DNA from: Cytospora piceicola | Lineage: Eukaryota; Ascomycota; Sordariomycetes; Diaporthales; Cytosporaceae | DNA length: 64,000 nucleotides | Direction: 5' to 3' | Assembly (NCBI GenBank): GCA_023375675.1 | Contig: JALQBC010000033.1 | Coordinates: forward strand, 62,001-126,000 | Shown here: positions 57,550 through 64,000 of the stretch, in pieces | How positions within the stretch are numbered: position 1 is the first letter of the stretch | Layout: each line of letters begins with the position of its first letter | Notes under the pieces: generated by a model | The model's database searches: none | What the model was told of the DNA's origin: nothing | The model's input: only the letters and a program-made list of their open reading frames with translations | Translations under genes and position numbers: made by a program

Positions 57550-58389
57550 TTTGGCTGTTGGTGGGAGGGGGCGAAAGGGTATTGAGTGTATGTATGGCGA
57601 CAAGGCGTGATGGTGAGAGAGGCGGTGGTCGTAGTGGGTTGTTCTTGTCGTCGAGAAAGGAAAGGCTGCCGAGGTCGAGAAGCACAAACTTTCTCGAAAT
57701 TTTGCGAGGCGAAGGCTTGATGATTTGCCGGCCGGGAAGACGTCCGGGAGGTTTTAGTGTGTTGACTCACTCAGCCAATGGAAAGCCACTATTATATGGG
57801 TCTGTAACAGGGGTCCAGGGGAAGCTAAAATCAACGACATGACATGTAGTATGAGTGCGGATCTGTTTGTTGATTGATCCTACTGTATCATATATGACCA
57901 GTATTATGTACAGATACTTCAGTAGTGGCTCCGAGACTTGTGATGTTGGAAGCGAGAATTATTCAAAGGCCTTTGCGCCCTCCCGTCAACTCGGTTGGCT
58001 CAATTGAATAGCTGGTACAGACTTATTCCTCGGTCATCATGATTTAGCCCATGTATCACTAATTATTCAGTCCAAAGCCATCCACGAAATCGGACTGGAG
58101 AATACGAACTGTGGTTTTGCCTTCAGTCATTCGCTAAACATGCTACACAATGGTATCACATGCCAAATACGTGACATAACATCAAATCGCCACTTGAAAC
58201 AGCAGCTGATAGCCTGAGGGGGTACATGCCCAGGGTGTTTGGAAGGAGTTTGTAGACCAAGCTCTCCTCGATCAATTGTGTCCTCCCCATTGACAGCGTA
58301 GTCTCTCATCGTCCGGCAGTCTTCGGGGGGATGTTCGACGCGTACTAAGCTGCTCACCCTTACTCTGTTATCTCAACCCTGCATGTGGT
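57550..58389. other. Intergenic region between NOP10 and amidase genes
   Basis: 840 bp holding the NOP10 promoter and the amidase 3' flank. No other gene supported. Confidence 0.5.
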
Positions 58390-60577
58390 TCATTGGCCAT
58401 CAAATTCAACAGCAGACCCTTCACTTCTCAAGGGTTGTTGGTATGCCCTAGCTTTCTTGCATGCCTCCATATCCGGCACACGCCTTTGTGGACGGCTGCT
58501 TTCCCAAGCTGCCATGAACTTCACCAGTTTCCCCTCTTCCTTTGCCGGAGCGATTGCTTGTAATCCGTAGGGCCTACCGCTACTAGGGACGTAGCTCAAC
58601 GGCATAGTCGCCATGGGATATACTAGCAGATCAGGTTTTCAGTCACTACGCATCCATATATTAGGGCTGGAAGGGGTCGCTTACGTGCTCCAACTGAAAC
58701 ACCTGCGAAGAAGCTATCAGAGCAGCAGACCACAACATCTACATTGTACATAGACACTGCCTTGTCGATACCGTCGGTTGCCGCCCAGCGCTTGCAATGC
58801 TCGAGTCGTTCTGTCTGGTCTTCACCTGGCCTTGACTTCTTGACTAGGTCAAGAAGTCGGCTCTGGTCCGGGGAATAGTCTGAAAATACACGACAAACAG
58901 TCAGTAGTGCTGAGAAAGATGCTTAATAGACAGGTTAGCTGAATAGAAGGTGGACTGAATTGAAAAACTTAGACCTTTATCGAACTCAATGTCTGCGTGA
59001 TTCTCGTTGAACAGAATTATATCGTCCAATGTCTTGACCTTGCAATACTCGAAGTATTGCAAGAAGCGCCCAATTCCCGACTCCGCCTCTTGGTCTATTA
59101 CACAAATTTAAATTAGCAGAGCAAGATCTGAAACCCAGACCCCCGACTCGAATGTTTTGCTGACTTACTAATGATAGTGTACATCAGTTCACCGACATTC
59201 GTATCTCCAGCCAGGTACTGCTCAGGGGATGGGATGTCCACTTCAACAACCTTTGCGCCCTTTCGTCGGAGCAAGTCCTTTGCCAACTCGTACTCCCTCG
59301 CCTATCACATGTTAGCAGTGGGGGTAGGGGTGTGTATCATTATCGCACCACCGACATACAGTCTGTTCATAGTATTCCGGGTCAGGATTCTGCGCTTCCA
59401 ACGGCAGACGCCACCTTTCAATATCGACGAAGCCGATAGTCATCTCTCTGAAATCAGCTGATTCGGCAAATGATGCCAAACTTGGCACAGTCTTCTCGGT
59501 CAGTAATGCGTCACATGCGAGGGCGACATCCATCGCGGACTTCCCCATAGCGCCGACAGTATCAAAGTAGGGAGTCAGGGTTAAAACTCCTTCCAACGAG
59601 TTCGATCCAGGTGTGAGCTTCATGGCATATAGACCGGCGACTGCCGAGGGCGATACCAACGAGCCCGTTGTTTCATGGCCAAGTGCTAGAGGTGCAAATC
59701 CACAAGCAACCCCAACTGCAGAGCCGGTCGAAGAGCCTTGCGGAGTCTGCAAACGATTAGCAGATTACGCGTGAATGAATATTTGGGGCCTCACAGTTTC
59801 GCCCTTGCGTTTGTCTCCAAGCTTGTAGCCGTCAGGGATGTACGCCGGTTGGCACATGCCGCCGACAGCAGACCAGCCAGCTCGGCCCCTGTGACCTGTG
59901 AGCTCCTCTGTACCATGAAGCCGAAAACGGGGCAACTTTCGGGTGGACCACTTCACTGACTTATTGCCTAGCAATTCCTGGTTTACCTTAGTACAGCAAT
60001 ACAGAATTTTGCAAATCCTTGATTACCAAGGGGCACTCACTGTCATATTCGTCTTCCCAATCACGAGGAGGCCAGAATCGATCAACTATCTTGTCAGAAA
60101 CCCTCTAGAAAGTTGTATCTGCGACTTACGTTGTTGACGATTTGACAATTGGCAGAAGGGCAGGCATCCCAAAGCGCATAGGAACCTGCAGTTGTAGCCA
60201 TGCCAAGAGACGCATCAGTAGCGAACACATCCTGAAAGATGATATACGTCAACTTCATGCCCATCACAATGTGCTACTGGAGTTTCGTCTCAATCTCTAA
60301 CCTTCAAGAGAATCGGGATACCATGAAGAGGACCTCGCAGTTTCCCTTTTTGTCGTTCTCGGTCAAGCTTCGCAGCCGACGCCACCAGCTGGAACCTCGG
60401 GGGCATAGAGATTATGGCCCTGCATTTGGCCCCCTGCGTGTTGTGCTGTTCGATTTGGGACAAGTACGATTCAAGAATCTGCACACTGGTGATTGACCCC
60501 TCATCTAACAGCTTCACGAGCTGTTGGGCAGTCGTTGTGAGAGGATCAAAAAGTGGTTCGGGATACAAGGATGCCAT
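58390..60577 (-). CDS. Amidase-signature family hydrolase
   Basis: Ten exons: 60302-60577, 60130-60231, 60041-60085, 59961-59977, 59795-59888, 59360-59746, 59169-59301, 58975-59094, 58685-58879 and 58390-58622; 533 aa. The start has a good context (GAGATGG). The catalytic Lys is residue 92 in IPILLKD; the signature region has GWSAVGG and GSSTGSAVGVACG (cis-Ser), and the nucleophile Ser is in HETTGSLVSPSAVAG. A conserved phrase VIGKTNMT precedes it. Members hydrolyse carboxamides of many kinds; the substrate is not predictable. One proposed intron (59889-59960, 72 nt) is divisible by three and lacks in-frame stops, so its removal rests on the family-like junction NKGRAGWSAVGG. The exon 8 donor (GTCTAAG) is weak. 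Confidence 0.85.
58834..58858. repeat. Perfect 11-bp inverted repeat, loop of 3, in amidase exon 9
   Basis: GACTTCTTGAC, loop TAG, GTCAAGAAGTC, inside coding sequence for the RLLDLVKKS region. Confidence 0.85.
59039..59063. repeat. Perfect 11-bp inverted repeat, loop of 3, in amidase exon 8
   Basis: CTTGCAATACT, loop CGA, AGTATTGCAAG, inside coding sequence for the LQYFEYCK region; 181 bp from the other perfect hairpin. Confidence 0.85.
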
Positions 60578-61360
60578 CTCGAAGGTTGGCCAGCTCTGGT
60601 GTCTTAATAACTTTGGCACGGCAAAAAAGTAATATAGATAGATGTCTTGACACCGAGTGCTGATTGAACGATTGAATCATTGAAGGGTGGGGGGCTTGTC
60701 GAATTTGAAGCGCGATGAGTGGTCATCAGGGTTGTGTGGAACGGTAGCAGCGCCCAGGTACCTACCAACTTGAGTAAGTACTCAAGTAGGTAGGCGGGGG
60801 GTTGGACAGGTACACACGTGATTATTCAAACCACATACACTCACTGGTGTATCGAATGAATAGACATCCTCCAGTGACATAGGGACCATCTTACTCTCAG
60901 TGTATTTCGGATTTCTTCAGCCCCGGTGTAAGCCTTGTAACAACCAGAGCCTTGGCATTTAACATTGGAACACTACCCTAGGGTAAGTATACTAACTAAA
61001 TTGGACAACCTTGGAACTTAGGATCTTCGCACTGCCCTCTACCGGGCTCTGATTGGGACAAGCGAGAGTCGTGATCCCTCCGTTCAGGACATGACCGACG
61101 CTGGCGTATATCTTCGCTACATATCGAGCCTAATGGCACCCAGTATAAGTATGACATGATCTATGTTGTTGAACACCTCTTACAAAGAGAACCTACTGAG
61201 CAAACACAGCCTTGAGGCTTATGTGGATCATGGTAGAGGTGGCCGACATTCTCCGCGCCCAGAATTTTGTTTGAGAAGTCCGTGTTGGCATTTTCCTGCA
61301 TCAACGGCGGTAACAACCCAGGTGCCATGATATAACGAGACATTTTTTTTCTTACATTTT
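60578..61360. other. Upstream region of the amidase
   Basis: No gene supported. An imperfect palindrome lies at 60761-60794: CCTACC, ACTTGAGTA, AG, TACTCAAGT, AGGTAGG. Confidence 0.45.
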
Positions 61361-61368
61361 CTATCTAC

Positions 61369-62043
61369 AGGGCTGGATCACTCTGCTTTACAACATTCTC
61401 CGATATGGAAACAACCAGGGTAGTGGAGCATTTCGCTGTGATACGCAGCCGATATCACAGAGCTCTCGCCCATTTACAGAGGTGCTCAACGTCTTCGGTG
61501 TATTTGACAATCTTCTCAGCCGGCCTTCGGCCACACGTTCTTACGAAGAGACTTACCTGACGCCATCTCAAGATTTGACTCCGTCGATGTTGGATGCATC
61601 CAATCTCAGGGTGGTCACGATTGGGGGCCTGGAAATATGTCGGCTTGATAACTTGAGCTCTCACTTGACGTTTCAACTTGCAAAGAAGCTCTATACATTC
61701 AGGCTTCCATCCTTTGCCCGAATACACGCTGGATGTGGAGCAGTCTTGAAGAGGTAGAACTCGTCGCACATGCTCTTCTCGTATGCTTACGACTTCTCCC
61801 AGTATTTTGGGTACACTTCATGATACCGAGGAAGACTTCGAGGAGTCGATCTCCGAGTTGACGGAGGACATCCTTGAACAGCTACGAAGTTATATTCTCC
61901 AGTCTGAAGGCCCGTTCGATATACCGGTCGGATTGAAGAAGAGAACCAGTGAAAATATGCAACAACCTGACCCAATACTTGACAGTACCGTCGGCGTCAT
62001 CGTTCCGGCGCGTCATATTCTACGCCACTCAGTTCGCGAATGA
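61369..62043 (+). pseudogene. Possible decayed gene, unrecognised
   Basis: From a CTACAG acceptor-like site near 61369 a plus-strand frame stays open to 61757, giving about 130 residues (e.g. GWITLLYNILRYGNN, EVLNVFGVFDNLL, SYEETYLTPSQDL). Coding-like phrases then seem to move to other frames up to about 62,043. I do not recognise the family; the tone is a little like the C-terminal region of fungal transcription factors, which is a guess. No start, no clean intron plan and shifting frames suggest a broken gene or chance. Confidence 0.25.
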
Positions 62044-62940
62044 ATGCATCCCTTCATTTCCCTACCATGACCCCACGTCTACTTGGTCTCCACCTGCCCC
62101 CCCCCCCCCACAGCGATACATGGAGACTCGTCAGGCGAGGGGGCTCAGAGCCTTATACCACGACGACCGTGAATCGTATCAATAGTGGACCTTCTGGGCG
62201 GTGGTTTCGAGAGGTGGGGCGGGCCTCATAATGTCTCTCATATCTACAGTTCCCACCGCTGTTCAGACAGCCTACACGATCAAATCAACGGCACGGGTAT
62301 GGGACGTGAGCAGCGATAGTCACCCTGGGGCAGTCATGGCGGTAGGGCGCTCGAATCGCCCACACACAGCATGGAAAATCTGCCTTATCCTAGATCAATC
62401 TATGTTATACATGTTGCCTTCGGTGTAATATAGTTTGGATCCTCAGTTAAAGTTATAGTGGTTAGGCTCATGTCGTGGTGCGTGGAATCATATGGTATCT
62501 TTCGGCTGGCCGGAACCATGCCTGCGCCTCCCCTTAAATTTATTTCCCGGATATCGAATATGGATAGCTACTTAAGTACCTAGCTGGTAAATTAGTAGCA
62601 TCCTGATTCAATTCGGGGTTGACCAGTCATGACACTGACAGACTTGGCCTCTGCCCAGGTGGAAACTAAGTCGCATTTGGCAGAGCAGGATGGCACAGAT
62701 ATTTCCAAGGTTGATGAGCTCACCAACACTGAACAATTTTACAGTGAGAATATTTGAAATCAAACAATTGATCTGTTGGACATCTGATTGGAATACGGGT
62801 TTGCAGCCTACTCACGTTGGTAATCGATATCTTGAACAACGAACCTCATCTGTGCCGAAACATCGGAGAACAGTAAGGAATTTTTTGAGTTGAATTTCAT
62901 TCGGTAACCACCAGTCCCATCATTTATCCGTCACTTTCAC
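62044..62940. other. Intergenic region, no gene supported
   Basis: Contains a poly-C run near 62099-62109 and TACTTAAGTACCTAG at about 62569-62583. No gene seen. Confidence 0.45.
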
Positions 62941-63945
62941 CTAGGAAGCCTGTCCATAGAGATACATCTGATCAACGTCCCTTGGCGGCTGCACCAGCCC
63001 ATGAGTACTGCCAGTATCATTTGGGCCAACCCAATCATTCTGAGCCCGGCCTCCAGAGTTCGTGCCTCCCGCTACCCTTGAGCTGTAAGTCCGTTGCAAC
63101 ACAAGTGTCGTCCCATCCGAGCTGCATGATGTTTGCGTCAAGTCGCCCTTGGTCTGTTGCGTATATTCGGGCATTAGATATGAGTCGTACGGTAAACGAT
63201 CAGCTTTGTTGACAGGTATTCGTCCCGGGGTATTCGAGTTGAGTGGGCCATAGTAGACCTTCTTGCCCGGTAGCACAGATGGCTGCTCCACGTCGAAGCT
63301 TCGAAGGAGCTTGCGCATCATAGGTAGACAGCTGGCGATGATCCCCAGGCCTGTCTCGATCTCGCTCCAGAGGACGAAGGAGCCAATCTTGTATAGCTCA
63401 TCTTTGCCGTCCTTGCCGACGGCTTCGATTTGGGATGGGATACGGAGAATAGCACCCAGGCAGGCGATCCCTCCCAGTCCAAGTATAAGGCCAGTGGAAA
63501 GTTTGAGGCTCTTCTTCATCTTCAGGCCGCGGATTATGAAGATCGGGACGATGGCCAGGGCGATATCCAATGCTATGAACACTGCAACACCGATCCATTG
63601 CAAGATCGCGATTGTCTGGTTGGAATCCTTGCAACCCCCAGAGGGATCGCAGCGCACGAGAAACGTGATGAGCTCGCCCAAAGTAGACAATATTATAGCC
63701 ACCATAATCAACCATAGAGCCCAGTTGACTCCGCGCTGGGAACTTCCCTTGTTGATGCGTAGTAAGGTTGAGCAGATGCTGGCTTTGATGAACCCAATAG
63801 CGAGTAGATAGGTAACGTTTAACCAGTAGATGACCTTTGCGGCCTGCATTAATATCTTAAAGTTCTGATCAATGATTGAGTCGGGTGTTCCAATGCCAAC
63901 AGTTGTTCCCCATGCAACCACGCCATATTGAAAGAGGTTGAATAT
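62941..63945 (-). CDS. PTH11-like (SAT4/rhodopsin-like) membrane protein, C-terminal exon
   Basis: The last exon of a gene whose 5' part lies beyond the window. It starts at the acceptor TATCACAG|ATATTC (exon base 63945); the intron fills 63946-64000 and its donor GTAAGT begins at the last base of the window. About 334 residues are visible: helices VIYWLNVTYLLAIGFIKASI, LWLIMVAIILSTLGELITFL, WIGVAVFIALDIALAIVPIFI and LILGLGGIACLGAILRIPS. Family marks are FIKASICSTLLRI, a Cys pair around the loop (RCDPSGGC), A.DIALAIVPIFI..L and the helix-7 phrase LWSEIETGLGIIASCLPMMRKL. A polar tail of ~110 residues follows. PTH11 proteins are candidate surface sensors in the plasma membrane. It has no CFEM domain in the visible part. 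Confidence 0.85.
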   Translation of the reverse strand: MFNLFQYGVVAWGTTVGIGTPDSIIDQNFKILMQAAKVIYWLNVTYLLAIGFIKASICSTLLRINKGSSQRGVNWALWLIMVAIILSTLGELITFLVRCDPSGGCKDSNQTIAILQWIGVAVFIALDIALAIVPIFIIRGLKMKKSLKLSTGLILGLGGIACLGAILRIPSQIEAVGKDGKDELYKIGSFVLWSEIETGLGIIASCLPMMRKLLRSFDVEQPSVLPGKKVYYGPLNSNTPGRIPVNKADRLPYDSYLMPEYTQQTKGDLTQTSCSSDGTTLVLQRTYSSRVAGGTNSGGRAQNDWVGPNDTGSTHGLVQPPRDVDQMYLYGQAS

Positions 63946-64000
63946 CTGTGATATTTCTAGTTAAATCTCCGCTTTGAGGACGTTGACTTTGAAAACTTAC

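Overview
This window comes from a filamentous ascomycete (Pezizomycotina). The genes are compact, with short GT-AG introns of about 44-122 nt, many ending in a CTGAC/CTAAC-type branch point. Several products are typical of this group: PTH11-type receptors, a NACHT-WD NLR, an Asp f 4-like secreted protein and two NRPS-like adenylating proteins. A central block of about 18 kb carries the mark of repeat-induced point mutation (RIP): C->T and G->A changes that remove CA/TG dinucleotides and leave a stop-ridden, AT-rich sequence. I cannot name the species.

Left gene-rich arm (1-11.26 kb): the 3' end of an Asp f 4-like secreted protein; then, all on the minus strand, a gamma-butyrobetaine-dioxygenase-like enzyme, a five-exon NRPS-like protein (adenylation, carrier, degenerate condensation-like domain) and a rhamnogalacturonan-acetylesterase-like SGNH hydrolase. 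A broken PTH11-like fragment lies at the edge of the AT-rich block.

Central block (11,258-29,728): a nested stack of transposable elements, each bounded by a target-site duplication (TSD) readable in the sequence. The outer element is a Ty1/copia retrotransposon on the minus strand (150-bp LTRs, TSD GGAGA, half-tRNA-iMet-type primer site). Inside it lie a Ty3/gypsy element on the minus strand (239-bp LTRs, TSD GTATT) and a 476-bp TRIM-like miniature (104-bp LTRs, TSD TAATC). Inside the gypsy element lie a hAT-type MITE (8-bp TSD ATAATAGT) and a GC-rich solo LTR (TSD TTAA). The two large elements are heavily RIPped; the short ones are much less so or not at all.

Right gene-rich arm (29.7-64 kb): a decayed Tri3-like acetyltransferase pseudogene; a fructosamine-kinase-like gene divergent from a 1658-aa NLR (SesB-like hydrolase, NACHT, WD-like repeats); a weak ORF; a C2H2 zinc-finger protein; an MFS transporter; an F-box protein; a 1689-aa NRPS-like membrane protein of Pls architecture (A-T-TM-hexapeptide repeats); the ribosome-biogenesis genes NOB1 and NOP10 in convergent orientation; a ten-exon amidase; a possible decayed gene; and the C-terminal exon of a PTH11-like protein cut exactly at an intron donor by the window edge.

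Working relationships are inferred from context. The dioxygenase and the A-T-C-like protein may form a small biosynthetic locus. NOB1 and NOP10 both serve ribosome maturation. The C2H2 protein, MFS transporter and Pls-type synthetase lie within 12 kb of each other and could be linked. Exon coordinates were derived by hand from splice signals and reading-frame continuity, and every multi-exon model given here closes in frame.
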